A stretch of 64,000 nucleotides of DNA, taken from contig NC_022524.1 in assembly GCF_000473245.1 (NCBI RefSeq), positions 396,501 to 460,500 on the forward strand, written 5' to 3'. The notes beneath the pieces are model-generated. The model had not been told where the DNA came from and made no database searches. It worked only from the letters and a program-made list of their open reading frames with translations. Made by a program: the position numbers and the translations under genes. Shown here piece by piece: positions 1 through 8,044 of this stretch (the first letter of the stretch is position 1; the number at the start of each line of letters is the position of its first letter). The DNA comes from Bacillus infantis NRRL B-14911. Lineage in GTDB: Bacteria; Bacillota; Bacilli; Bacillales; Cytobacillaceae.

Positions 1-1
1 G

Positions 2-337
2 GCTTACTTGTATATGAAAAATGAGGCGGATGCCCTGGAGGCCTTCCAGGAGACGGTATATAAAGCCCTCGTATCGATTCAGCAATTAAGGGAAGAACAG
101 TATTTTTCAACCTGGCTGGCGCGGATCCTGATTAATACATGTAAGGACCTGCTGAAAAAGAAAAGCCGGGTCATCCCGATGGAAAGAGAAGTACTGGAAG
201 ATAGGACCTCTCCCTATATGCCGGAAAGCGACAGCTCTGAATTGCTGGAATGTCCGGAAGGCACCGTTAAGACAAATATCCATCGCGGAATAGGACAGCT
301 GCGGGTGAAAATGAAGGAGGAGTGTGTTAATGAATAG
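2..337 (+). CDS. ECF-type RNA polymerase sigma factor, 5' end outside window, region 4 shortened
   Basis: Sigma-70 family factor of the extracytoplasmic-function class. The frame is open to the left edge, so the N-terminus is missing. Region 2 is recognisable (an ALEAFQETVYKAL helix, then FSTWLARILINTCKDLLKKK, the promoter -10 recognition part). Region 4 is abnormal: after SSELLE the sequence jumps straight to CPEGTVKTNIHRG, the last helix of the helix-turn-helix. About 30 residues that normally form the start of region 4 are absent, without a frameshift. It overlaps the next gene by 8 bases (translational coupling), the usual sigma/anti-sigma layout. Family assignment is firm; loss of -35 recognition is inference. 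Confidence 0.8.
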   Translation, partial: AYLYMKNEADALEAFQETVYKALVSIQQLREEQYFSTWLARILINTCKDLLKKKSRVIPMEREVLEDRTSPYMPESDSSELLECPEGTVKTNIHRGIGQLRVKMKEECVNE

Positions 338-1640
338 CGAATTTCCTCAATTTAAGGTTGAAATGAAAAAAATTGCTGTGCCTGAAGATGAGCTGGATCA
401 AATTATCAGCAAGGCCGTAAGGGAAACCAGAATTAAAGGAACGTTAAGGCGAAAAGCGTTTTACACAACCAGCGCAGCTGCTGCAGGGTTTGCCTTATTT
501 ATCGGTTCGGCTATATATTCTCCTGCTATTGCAAAAATCGCTTCCGAAATCCCGGTTGTGGGCACCTTTTTCAGCGGTTCGGGAGATGAAGGGCTGGAAA
601 TTGCCGGGGCAAAAGGTCTTACCCAGGTGGTCGGCAAATCGGCAACAGATAAAGGCATCACTTTAACCATAAATGAAGTCTTTTATGATGGAACCAGGCT
701 GGCCTTTGGGTTTACACATGAATCTCTGTTAGCGATTGGGGAAATGGAGCGGCCGGCTATTTATGTGGATGGCAATGAAATCAACTTTAGCTCAGGCTCT
801 TCAGGGGAGTTTGTTACACCGGCAAAATACCAGGGGATTCTGGATATTAATCCGACCGAAGAGCTTCCGGAGGAGTTCACCATGAAGTTCAGGGTGGATG
901 CAGTCGGTCTGATGCCGGGGAAGTGGGAATTTGAATTCCCGGTCAAACAGTCCGGCGAAGTGACGGTTATCCGGCCTAAAGAAACCAAAAACATTCAAGG
1001 GATGGAAGTGAATGTGAATTCAGTTAAGATCGGCCCTGCTGGTACGGATCTTTCTGTCAGTCTGACAGCTGATTTGGAACAAACAAAGCTGGATCCTTAT
1101 ACAGATTTGCACTTCAATATTGTGGATAATCAGGGGTTGGCGCTAAGGCAGATGTCGGGAAGCGGGCATGGCGATACTGTGGACGGAAAGGAGGAGGCAA
1201 CGCTTAGTATGTTATACTCTCCGGTAAAAGAGGGGACTAAATCCTTGAGCATCATCCCCTATACGCTGCCGGCTCAGCATAGCGCCCCTGAAGAGGTAAT
1301 GATTCCTCTTAGTGAAGGAGGTCTTCCAGCTATACTCGAGCAGGGAGGGGGAGACAAAATAACGGTAACGGACATAGAACGGACAAAGCAAAGCACCACC
1401 ATATTTTTCGAAGTAGACAGCGAATTTGCCTATGATGACCAGCTGACGAGAAATCCTACAATTCTTGAGACGGCTGATGGAGAAAACCTCACAATTGAGA
1501 AGGAACCGTTTGCTGAAAGGGTGAAAGGAAACCTATATAAACAAGTATTTAAGGCAGCTGGGAGTAAGGAACTGATTTTCAAAGCCTTTGTCATGCCTGA
1601 GCCGGAAATGTTTGAAGCTTTTACTGTAGAACTGCCATGA
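330..1640 (+). CDS. DUF4179-containing anti-sigma-like membrane protein
   Basis: Protein of 436 residues with a short cytoplasmic N-terminal part, one membrane segment around residues 45-63 (alanine-rich, then FALFIGSAIYS), and a large outside domain. The sequence just after the membrane (PVVGTFFS, then a beta-rich segment GITLTINEVFYDGTRLAFGF) is characteristic of DUF4179, found in membrane partners of ECF sigma factors. The ATG at 330 lies behind AAGGAGGAG and overlaps the sigma stop codon; an earlier GTG at 324 is possible but poorly placed. Expected role: hold the sigma factor at the membrane and sense an envelope signal. Since the sigma factor is damaged, the current role is uncertain. 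Confidence 0.82.
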   Translation: MNSEFPQFKVEMKKIAVPEDELDQIISKAVRETRIKGTLRRKAFYTTSAAAAGFALFIGSAIYSPAIAKIASEIPVVGTFFSGSGDEGLEIAGAKGLTQVVGKSATDKGITLTINEVFYDGTRLAFGFTHESLLAIGEMERPAIYVDGNEINFSSGSSGEFVTPAKYQGILDINPTEELPEEFTMKFRVDAVGLMPGKWEFEFPVKQSGEVTVIRPKETKNIQGMEVNVNSVKIGPAGTDLSVSLTADLEQTKLDPYTDLHFNIVDNQGLALRQMSGSGHGDTVDGKEEATLSMLYSPVKEGTKSLSIIPYTLPAQHSAPEEVMIPLSEGGLPAILEQGGGDKITVTDIERTKQSTTIFFEVDSEFAYDDQLTRNPTILETADGENLTIEKEPFAERVKGNLYKQVFKAAGSKELIFKAFVMPEPEMFEAFTVELP

Positions 1641-1680
1641 TAATAGCCAGGCACCTTTCATCGGTGCCTGGCTATTATTT
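1641..1680. terminator. Bidirectional terminator between convergent genes
   Basis: A 15-bp perfect stem (1641-1655 with 1663-1677) has loop TTTCATC and T/A-rich flanks. It lies between the DUF4179 gene and the oppositely directed oxidoreductase. The stem carries CCAGGCACC/GGTGCCTGG, a motif that recurs at 4285 and 37367. Confidence 0.85.
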
Positions 1681-2738
1681 CACTCCACCTTAACACTCAC
1701 CATATCAATCGCATGATACCCATACCCCTTCCTATTCCAAAATGGGGAAGCCGGCTGTACACGGCCATGTGTATCATACGCTCTGGACATAAGAGTATAT
1801 TCTCCTTTACCGGCCTTCCAATCATACACCCAAGGCTGCCACTCATACCCGCTTGCTGCCGGGCTTTCAAGTCTTGCCTCCTTCCAGTTTTCACCGCCGT
1901 CAGTGCTTACCTCCACTTTTTCGATTTTCCCTTTACCGGTCCATGCGATGCCTTTGACAGGATGGCTCCCGGTTTGAAGAATCTGTCCGTCCAATGGATG
2001 GCGGATGGAACTGTTGACATGGAGCTTCGTTACTGGCGCTGCTCCTTCATCCTTTTCTCTATGAGGATAATAGACATAATCGATTGTCTGGAAAGGTCCT
2101 GTAAACGGGGCATCTGCAACAGTGATGCTCTTGAGCCATTTTACGGAAGCCATTGCGTACCACTGGGGAACGATAAGTCTTAGTGGAAAGCCGTGCTTGA
2201 AAGGGATCGGCTTTCCGTTGTATTCGTAGGCAACCAGTGTATCCGGATGCAGGGCTTTTTCCAGCGGAAGGCTTCTTGTAAACGAATATACCTCGTCAGA
2301 ATCGGTTCTTTCTCCAAAGTCATAGCCCCCAAAGATGACTTCTGCCGCTCCATTCCGGATGCCTGCACCCTCGAGGAGGGAGGCAAGCGGAACGCCCTTC
2401 CAGCTCCCCTGGCTGACCGCGCCTTTTTCCCATTGCTCACCGAAGGTTTTGGGTTCAAAAAGGCTCCTCTTGTTCCCGGCGCATTCCAAAACGGCGGTCA
2501 CGGTCCTCGATGGGAGATTCATCAATTCGGTCAGGGAATAGAGCCGGGGTGAAGAAACTGACCCATTGACAGGCAGCCAATAGGCAGATGCTGAAAGCGA
2601 AGGATAGGCAAAATGATTTCTCCGGTAAAAAAGCGAATTGCCGACTCTCCTGCCTGAAATGAACTCAATGGGCGATTCCTGATTCTCAGGCTGCAGGCTA
2701 TGGGTGGTCAAATAGGGCCTTACAAAAGGTTTTTGCAT
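1680..2738 (-). CDS. Molybdopterin-dependent oxidoreductase, sulfite oxidase family
   Basis: Protein of 352 residues. The N-terminal two thirds match the oxidoreductase molybdopterin-binding fold; the predicted molybdenum-ligating cysteine is in LECAGNK (about Cys86). The C-terminal 120 residues match the Mo-co oxidoreductase dimerisation domain (DGGENWKEA, WVYDWKAGKGEYTL). Substrate could be sulfite or another small oxo-acceptor; the sequence does not settle it. No cytochrome or heme domain is attached and no Tat signal is obvious, so a cytoplasmic enzyme is likely. The ATG at 2738 follows GGAGGCC at good spacing; the longer frame to 2795 lacks a ribosome site. Monocistronic, convergent with the DUF4179 gene. 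Confidence 0.85.
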   Translation of the reverse strand: MQKPFVRPYLTTHSLQPENQESPIEFISGRRVGNSLFYRRNHFAYPSLSASAYWLPVNGSVSSPRLYSLTELMNLPSRTVTAVLECAGNKRSLFEPKTFGEQWEKGAVSQGSWKGVPLASLLEGAGIRNGAAEVIFGGYDFGERTDSDEVYSFTRSLPLEKALHPDTLVAYEYNGKPIPFKHGFPLRLIVPQWYAMASVKWLKSITVADAPFTGPFQTIDYVYYPHREKDEGAAPVTKLHVNSSIRHPLDGQILQTGSHPVKGIAWTGKGKIEKVEVSTDGGENWKEARLESPAASGYEWQPWVYDWKAGKGEYTLMSRAYDTHGRVQPASPFWNRKGYGYHAIDMVSVKVE

Positions 2739-2912
2739 AATACGGCCTCCTGAATCGGTAAATATCCATTTATATGATAGAAACAGGATGATCATGCCTT
2801 TCCTATATGTAAAAAATTCCGGCCCTTAATGGAGATAATTCCTGTCCTGTGCGGGTATATGACTAAAAGATATGATTCTTGCGAAAGAAAATGGCAGCAG
2901 GGAGGATAAACC

Positions 2913-3758
2913 ATGAAATGGAAGGGAAGAAGAGCGAGCTCCAATGTTGAGGATAGAAGGGGAATGGGCGGCAAAACGCTCGTCGGGGGAGGTCTCGGAG
3001 GTATTGTCATTGTCCTGATTATTACACTATTGGGAGGCAATCCCGGCGAGCTTCTCGGCGGTCTGGGGATGACCGGTGGGGAACAGTCGCCTGCACCTTA
3101 TGAAGAAACGGCCGAGGAAAGGGAACTGGCCGATTTTGTATCAGTCGTGCTGGCGGATACAGAGGAAGTCTGGAGTGAGATTTTCCAGGAGCAGGGGATG
3201 GAATACAGGGAGCCTACCCTTGTTCTGTATACCGGCAGCGTCCAGTCTGCCTGCGGAGCAGCAGGTGCATCGGTCGGTCCATTCTATTGCCCTGGAGATC
3301 AAAAGCTTTATATTGATTTAAGCTTCTATAGGGAGCTTCGGGAAAAATTCCAGGCGCCTGGCGATTTTGCCATGGCCTATGTCGTTGCCCATGAAGTCGG
3401 CCATCATGTCCAGACGCTCCTTGGCACTACGGATGAAATTATGCCTCTCCGCCAAAAGCTCAGCCAGGAAGAATTCAATAAATATCAGGTCAGGTTTGAG
3501 CTTCAAGCTGATTATTATGCCGGCGTTTGGGCGCATCATGCACAGGGAATGGGTTATTTAGAGCAAGGTGATCTGGAAGAAGCAATCCAGGCTGCCCATG
3601 CAGTCGGCGACGATACGATCCAGAAAAAGGCGCAGGGCTATGCAGTTCCGGAAAGCTTTACCCACGGCACCTCTGAACAGAGGAAGCGCTGGTTCAATAG
3701 GGGCTTCCAGAGTGGAACGATAGAGGGCGGCGATACGTTCAGCGCCCGAAATCTATAA
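2913..3758 (+). CDS. Neutral zinc metallopeptidase, YpfJ family
   Basis: Protein of 281 residues with a basic N-terminus, a glycine-rich membrane segment at residues 22-45, and a zinc peptidase domain outside. The zinc motif HEVGHH is at residues 160-165. The order basic tail, glycine-rich anchor, short linker, then CGAAG..VGPFYCPGDQKLYID and HEVGHH is typical of the YpfJ/KPN_02809 family. Function in the family is poorly known; a membrane-bound peptidase is the expected activity. Start ATG follows a GGGAGG site. The cupin gene begins 21 bases downstream, so the two may be co-transcribed. Confidence 0.88.
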   Translation: MKWKGRRASSNVEDRRGMGGKTLVGGGLGGIVIVLIITLLGGNPGELLGGLGMTGGEQSPAPYEETAEERELADFVSVVLADTEEVWSEIFQEQGMEYREPTLVLYTGSVQSACGAAGASVGPFYCPGDQKLYIDLSFYRELREKFQAPGDFAMAYVVAHEVGHHVQTLLGTTDEIMPLRQKLSQEEFNKYQVRFELQADYYAGVWAHHAQGMGYLEQGDLEEAIQAAHAVGDDTIQKKAQGYAVPESFTHGTSEQRKRWFNRGFQSGTIEGGDTFSARNL

Positions 3759-3779
3759 CTTACAAAGGAGTGGATGCAT

Positions 3780-4280
3780 ATGGCAACGCAAGTCAGATCA
3801 TTTTTTCTCCAGGACAATGGTGATATCCCGAACAATCAGGAACTGCCTGTCATCATCTATGAAGGGATCTTCAGTGACAATGCCAATACGATAGAGGGGA
3901 CATTCACCCGCCACAATTGGCTCGGCACATGGACAGGCGGAGTGTTCGACTACCATCACTATCACAGCAACTCACACGAAGTCCTCGGTGTCCGTTCAGG
4001 CCGCGCTACTATTCTCTTAGGCGGGGACGGCGGAGAAAGAGTTGAAGTGAAAGCCGGGGATGTCATTGTGCTGCCTGCAGGTACAGGCCATAAAAACGTC
4101 GACAGCTCAGAAGACTTTGAGGTTGTTGGAGCCTACCCGGACGGAATGAGCCATGATTTGAAAAAGAAAGATCCGGGAGGGCGCGCGCAGGCACTCTCAG
4201 ATATCCGCAGTGTACCGGTGCCTGCAACAGACCCTGTCTATGGAGATACAGGCCCGCTGCTTGAAAAATGGGTGAAATAA
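3780..4280 (+). CDS. Cupin-domain protein (YjlB-like)
   Basis: Small cupin of 166 residues. The first cupin motif is around YHHYHSNSHEVLGVRSG (paired metal-binding histidines and a glutamate), the second around GDVIVLPAGTGHKN. A single metal-binding beta-barrel is expected; the substrate is unknown. The ATG at 3780 is preferred over that at 3774 because AAAGGAG lies 9 bases before it. It follows the YpfJ-like gene closely and ends at a strong terminator. Confidence 0.85.
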   Translation: MATQVRSFFLQDNGDIPNNQELPVIIYEGIFSDNANTIEGTFTRHNWLGTWTGGVFDYHHYHSNSHEVLGVRSGRATILLGGDGGERVEVKAGDVIVLPAGTGHKNVDSSEDFEVVGAYPDGMSHDLKKKDPGGRAQALSDIRSVPVPATDPVYGDTGPLLEKWVK

Positions 4281-4284
4281 ACAA

Positions 4285-4318
4285 AAAAGCCTGGCACAAG
4301 ATGAGTGCCAGGCTTTTG
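4285..4318. terminator. Bidirectional terminator
   Basis: Stem AAAAGCCTGGCAC/GTGCCAGGCTTTT (13 bp) with loop AAGATGA, between the cupin gene and the oppositely directed DUF202 gene. Confidence 0.88.
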
Positions 4319-4324
4319 ATTGCT

Positions 4325-4702
4325 TTAAAGAATTCCCCAAACGAACATATAATAAAATCCGAACACGGCGAAGATGAGCAGCAAAAGAGCTGAGAGGAGA
4401 ACAATCATCCTTCTGGAAAACCTGAATGATTGGCTGCTGATTTCATGCCCTTTCCTGAAGTAGCCGATTGTCGTCATGATGATCGTCAATATACCCACAA
4501 TAATGGAGGCAAGCCCGATGATCTGCGCCAGGGCGTCTCCTATCATCGAAGCAGCCGGCAGAGTGGAAAAGTGAAGATTTGTGATAAGGAAGCCGACTCC
4601 TATAATTGTGATGCTTGTCCTGACCCAGGCCAGATAGGTCCGCTCATTGGCCAAATGCTGCTGGATATACTTAGAATCCTTTGTAGGCTGCCCATTGTCC
4701 AT
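4325..4702 (-). CDS. DUF202 (YidH family) small membrane protein
   Basis: Protein of 125 residues. The N-terminal HLANERTYLAWVRTSITIIGVGF is the signature of DUF202/YidH membrane proteins. Three hydrophobic segments follow (about residues 32-52, 59-82, 100-122). Function is unknown across the family. ATG at 4702 is chosen; a TTG two codons earlier is possible. It stands alone between two plus-strand genes. Confidence 0.85.
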   Translation of the reverse strand: MDNGQPTKDSKYIQQHLANERTYLAWVRTSITIIGVGFLITNLHFSTLPAASMIGDALAQIIGLASIIVGILTIIMTTIGYFRKGHEISSQSFRFSRRMIVLLSALLLLIFAVFGFYYMFVWGIL

Positions 4703-4849
4703 CCTCAATCACCACACTATCAGTTTGTTGGATAAATGGTAGCATACACTGGGAAAATTGGCTAATCTGCAACCTGATGCAACTGGCTCCTTGCCCAAAG
4801 AGCAAGTAGAATAAGGGTAAACTCTCAATCTGGAAGGGGTACCACTAAT

Positions 4850-5410
4850 ATGCTGTCTGAAAAAGAAAAGATGCTTGCAGGTGAGCTATATGATGCGGCA
4901 GATCCAATCCTTGTAAAAGAAAGGGCCAATGCACGCAGACTGACACGGCTGTTCAATCTGACAGAAGAAACTGAAGAGAAGAAACGGGCAGCACTTTTAA
5001 AAGAGCTGTTGGGATCGACTGGGAAGAAGCTTTATATTGAACCAAGCTTCCGCTGTGACTATGGCTATAACATCAAGGTTGGCGAAAACTTTTATGCGAA
5101 TTTTGACTGTGTCATCCTGGACGTGTGTGAAGTGAATATCGGCGATAACTGCTTTATGGCTCCAGGTGTACATATCTATACAGCAGGGCATCCGCTGCAT
5201 CCGGAAGAGCGGAATGCCGGTCCGGAATTCGGGAAGCCCGTCACCATCGGAAATAGTGTCTGGATCGGGGGCAGGGCCGTCATTAATCCGGGCATAAAGA
5301 TTGGGGACAATGCAGTCATCGCCTCAGGTGCAGTTGTAACAAAGGATGTGCCTGATAATGCTGTAGTAGGCGGAAACCCGGCGAGAGTGATTAAGTTTAT
5401 AGACGTCTAA
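4850..5410 (+). CDS. Sugar O-acetyltransferase, maltose/galactoside acetyltransferase type
   Basis: Protein of 186 residues. An N-terminal Mac domain ([24 protein letters not shown]) is followed by left-handed beta-helix hexapeptide repeats. The active-site stretch [13 protein letters not shown] carries the expected catalytic histidine, and the C-terminus [21 protein letters not shown] is typical of the NodL/LacA/Maa group. It should transfer acetyl from acetyl-CoA to a sugar hydroxyl. Full family length, good ribosome site, single gene. Confidence 0.92.
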   Translation: MLSEKEKMLAGELYDAADPILVKERANARRLTRLFNLTEETEEKKRAALLKELLGSTGKKLYIEPSFRCDYGYNIKVGENFYANFDCVILDVCEVNIGDNCFMAPGVHIYTAGHPLHPEERNAGPEFGKPVTIGNSVWIGGRAVINPGIKIGDNAVIASGAVVTKDVPDNAVVGGNPARVIKFIDV

Positions 5411-5442
5411 TCTTCTTCATGATCAACTCTCAAAGATTCACT

Positions 5443-5480
5443 ATAAAAAAAGCAGACTGGCCTATTGCCGGCTGGTCTGC
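5443..5480 (-). terminator. Terminator of the DinB-like gene
   Basis: An 11-bp stem with two wobble pairs (5452-5462 with 5470-5480) is followed on the minus strand by seven or more T. The stop codon of the DinB-like gene lies inside the stem. Confidence 0.8.
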
Positions 5481-5944
5481 TTCACATAACGCTCCCAATG
5501 ATCCTCAATTTCCTTCTTATGCTTGTGGTCATGCTCAATCAATCCGGCAAAGTATTGGCCGATTGTCATGTCCCTCCCTGGGTACAGCTCCTGAAATCTT
5601 TCCGGCTCCAGTTTTTCCAAAAGTAAGAGAAGCTCTTTTCTTGCCTCAGCAAACTCACTGATCAGCATTTTTTTGCTGATGCCTGACCTCGCGTATTGTC
5701 CCGCTTCCATATTCATTGCATCTGCATCAATTTTTTCAGAAGGAATTTCCTCTTTGCTCAGCAGGGCAGGCATACGCCGGCTGATGACAAATCGATCCCA
5801 GGTAATAAAGTGGGAAACCACATCGGCTGTTCCCCAGGAGCCTTCCCGGAAAGGGAGGAACCATAGTTCTTCATCCATTTGTGCCAGTGAGTTCACCCAG
5901 TTAATGAAACTTGATTTTTCTTCAATAATATCTTCTTTCCTCAT
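5462..5944 (-). CDS. DinB/ClbS-like four-helix-bundle protein
   Basis: Protein of 160 residues, mostly alpha-helical. WGTADVVSHFITWD and HDHKHKKEIEDHW place histidines as in the DinB/YfiT/DfsB superfamily of metal-binding four-helix bundles. The ClbS/DfsB subgroup is likely from IGQYFAGLIEHDHKHKKEI. Members can be thiol-dependent transferases or hydrolases; no substrate can be named. Start ATG follows AAGGGGGAAG. Single gene. Confidence 0.75.
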   Translation of the reverse strand: MRKEDIIEEKSSFINWVNSLAQMDEELWFLPFREGSWGTADVVSHFITWDRFVISRRMPALLSKEEIPSEKIDADAMNMEAGQYARSGISKKMLISEFAEARKELLLLLEKLEPERFQELYPGRDMTIGQYFAGLIEHDHKHKKEIEDHWERYVKQTSRQ

Positions 5945-6049
5945 AAAGCTTCCCCCTTAATTAGCTATCACACTCTCTCTTCTTTCTGAGCAGAGTGAAT
6001 TCCTGCTTTTAAAAAGAAGAGGGACCTCCGTATGAAGGTCCCTGCACTA

Positions 6050-6712
6050 TTAAAATTTGTGTCCGCCCATCAGAGGCTTCTCTACACCAAGCTCTTCCAG
6101 TTCTTCTTTGGCAGAATCCATAATGCTCCCGGCTTTAGCTTTCGTCTCTTCATCGAGATCAGCGAACGGATCTCCTTTGCCATGCCTCCCAGGAAGAGTG
6201 ATGCCAAGAGCCTTCAATTGCTCATTAGCTTCATCACGAGTAAGTGAGCCATCTTTGACCTTATCTTGAATGGCCTGTACTTTAGCTTTCGTTTCTTCAC
6301 CCAGATCCGCGAAAGGACCTCCTTTGCCATGATGGTCAGGAAGAGTGATGCCGAGAGCCTTTAACTGCTCATTAGCTTCTTCGCGGGCGAGGGAGCCAGC
6401 CATAACCTGATCCTGAATAGCCTGAGCTTTTGCTTTTGTCTCTTCATCAAGGTTAGCAAAAAGGTCCTCTTTTTCTCTTTTTGCAGGAAGTTCAACACCG
6501 ATCGCAGCCAGTTCTTCTTTCATTTTGTCCATGATCGCCTGAACCTTTGCCTTGGTGCTGTCATCCAATACTTGTCCGGCCTTTTCTAAAAGAGAAGCAG
6601 GTGCATTCCCTGTCCCGCTTTCCTCTGCGGCCATTGCCTTGAATGCCGTTCCGCCAATGAGGCTTAGCGACAATGCTCCTGTAAGTGCATATCCAGCCCA
6701 TTTTTTCTTCAT
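6050..6712 (-). CDS. Secreted protein built of 49-residue tandem repeats
   Basis: Protein of 220 residues with a Sec signal peptide (KKKW, then a hydrophobic run ending AMA before AEESG). The rest is a repeat array. The clearest units start FANLDEETKAKAQAIQD and FADLGEETKAKVQAIQD and span 49 residues (147 bases); a divergent first unit and a partial last unit flank them. Each unit has a lysine/glutamate-rich helix, a SLTREEANEQLKALGITLP helix-turn like SHOCT or DUF2680 segments, and a linker with histidine and glycine (HHGKGGP, RHGKGDP). Function unknown; a surface or metal-contacting role is only a guess. ATG at 6712 follows GGAGG. A two-component pair is encoded nearby. Confidence 0.8.
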   Translation of the reverse strand: MKKKWAGYALTGALSLSLIGGTAFKAMAAEESGTGNAPASLLEKAGQVLDDSTKAKVQAIMDKMKEELAAIGVELPAKREKEDLFANLDEETKAKAQAIQDQVMAGSLAREEANEQLKALGITLPDHHGKGGPFADLGEETKAKVQAIQDKVKDGSLTRDEANEQLKALGITLPGRHGKGDPFADLDEETKAKAGSIMDSAKEELEELGVEKPLMGGHKF

Positions 6713-6933
6713 CAATAAATACCTCCATTTTTTATTAGAATTTTGGATCGTCTTGCTGTGTACATGCTTTACTATAGGGAACCTTGGTGAAAAACAGGTG
6801 AAAATAAAATAGAATTAAAAATATGAAAGGATTTTTTTTTTTTATTTTTTTAAAAATTTTTGGTAATATAAGGATATGGTTGTGTGTAACCCCATAACGG
6901 CAAGCTTGCAATGTTCTTAATTGGGAGGTTTAT

Positions 6934-7215
6934 ATGCAAAAAGTGAATGTCTGGTCTTTCATTTTCTCTATCATTTGTTTCCTGCTGTTTATGGAGGCTG
7001 CTTTTTCAGGACCGATCGATGATTCCCTCTTCGGCCTTGACCCGCTCGAAATATTGCTTTACCTTACTCTGGCGGCCTTTGTTGTAGCTGTTATGGGATT
7101 TGGCGGCATCCAGAACAGGATGGGACTGGTGAGGAGTGTTGCTTCACTTGCAATAACACTGGGACTTTCAGGATTCTTAACTTATATCGTTTTTTTCGGA
7201 AAACTGTTAAGCTAG
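6934..7215 (+). CDS. Small three-helix membrane protein, unknown function
   Basis: Protein of 93 residues with three predicted membrane segments (about residues 8-26, 38-58, 70-89) and almost no soluble part. I do not recognise a family. The start follows GGGAGG. It is divergent from the secreted repeat protein and upstream of the two-component genes, with a terminator after it, so it is probably its own transcript. Confidence 0.7.
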   Translation: MQKVNVWSFIFSIICFLLFMEAAFSGPIDDSLFGLDPLEILLYLTLAAFVVAVMGFGGIQNRMGLVRSVASLAITLGLSGFLTYIVFFGKLLS

Positions 7216-7244
7216 CAGCTCAAAACATAATAGTTGAAAGCAGA

Positions 7245-7270
7245 AAGACTCATAAGCAGAGTCTTTTTTC
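7245..7270 (+). terminator. Terminator after small membrane protein gene
   Basis: AAGACTC/GAGTCTT stem with a 7-base loop followed by TTTTTC. Confidence 0.8.
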
Positions 7271-7369
7271 TTTTGGACAATGAGGCAGATGGAGAAGGCT
7301 GATTTTTTCACTCGTTTTTCACCTACGTATGGTATCTTAATCATACAGAATTGCGGGAAGGTGGACATA

Positions 7370-8044
7370 TTGAAAATACTGCTTGCAGAAGATGATGAAT
7401 ATCTTGGTGAATTGATCGTCCATTTGCTGAAGAAGAAAGGGTTTGGAAAAGCAGATTGGGTGATGGAAGGCGAGGATGCTTATGAATATGCAAAGGCTTC
7501 CTATTATGATGTGCTCATCCTGGATTGGATGATGCCGAATGGAGATGGCATTTCCGTCTGCCGCCGGCTGCGCCGGGAAGGATACAGCGGTGCCATTTTA
7601 ATGCTGACTGCGAGGGATGCAGTCTCTGACAGGGTCGAAGGGCTTGAAGCAGGCGCTGACGACTATTTGATTAAGCCGTTTGAAATTGATGAGCTGGCAG
7701 CCCGGCTGAAGGCTTTATCGCGGAGGATGCTTGCTCCGCTTCAGGAGGATGTTATCCAATGGAAAAGTCTTGAGCTGAACCGGACGAGCCATACGCTGTT
7801 CCTGAACGGAGAAGAAATCTTCCTGACCCCGAGGGAGTACCAGCTTCTTGAAATGCTCCTGCGCAATAAAGGGCAGGTCCTGACAAGAGAGATGATTTTG
7901 GACCGGATATGGGGCATTGAATCAGATGTTTCAATGAAAACGATTGATGCGACCATCAAGCTGCTGCGAAAGAAAATAGATAAGCACGGTACAAACAGCC
8001 TCATTGAAACCATCCGCGGAGTGGGGTATAAAATTGAAGCCTAG
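7370..8044 (+). CDS. OmpR/PhoB-family response regulator
   Basis: DNA-binding regulator of 224 residues. The receiver domain (1-118) shows the acidic pair AEDDE, the phospho-acceptor aspartate in VLILDWMMP, the threonine in MLTARD and the lysine in LIKPFE. The C-terminal winged helix (about 128-222) carries LTPREYQLLEMLLRNKGQVLTRE. The TTG at 7370 is preferred: it matches where the receiver fold should begin and has GGAAGGTGG before it; the frame opens further upstream without a ribosome site. It overlaps the downstream kinase gene. Targets are unknown; nearby membrane and secreted protein genes are candidates. Confidence 0.93.
   Translation: MKILLAEDDEYLGELIVHLLKKKGFGKADWVMEGEDAYEYAKASYYDVLILDWMMPNGDGISVCRRLRREGYSGAILMLTARDAVSDRVEGLEAGADDYLIKPFEIDELAARLKALSRRMLAPLQEDVIQWKSLELNRTSHTLFLNGEEIFLTPREYQLLEMLLRNKGQVLTREMILDRIWGIESDVSMKTIDATIKLLRKKIDKHGTNSLIETIRGVGYKIEA

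Noticed and set aside
4795-4820. GGGTAA before the sugar acetyltransferase as a SigB promoter
   Set aside because: No GTTT-type -35 box at 12-15 bases upstream.
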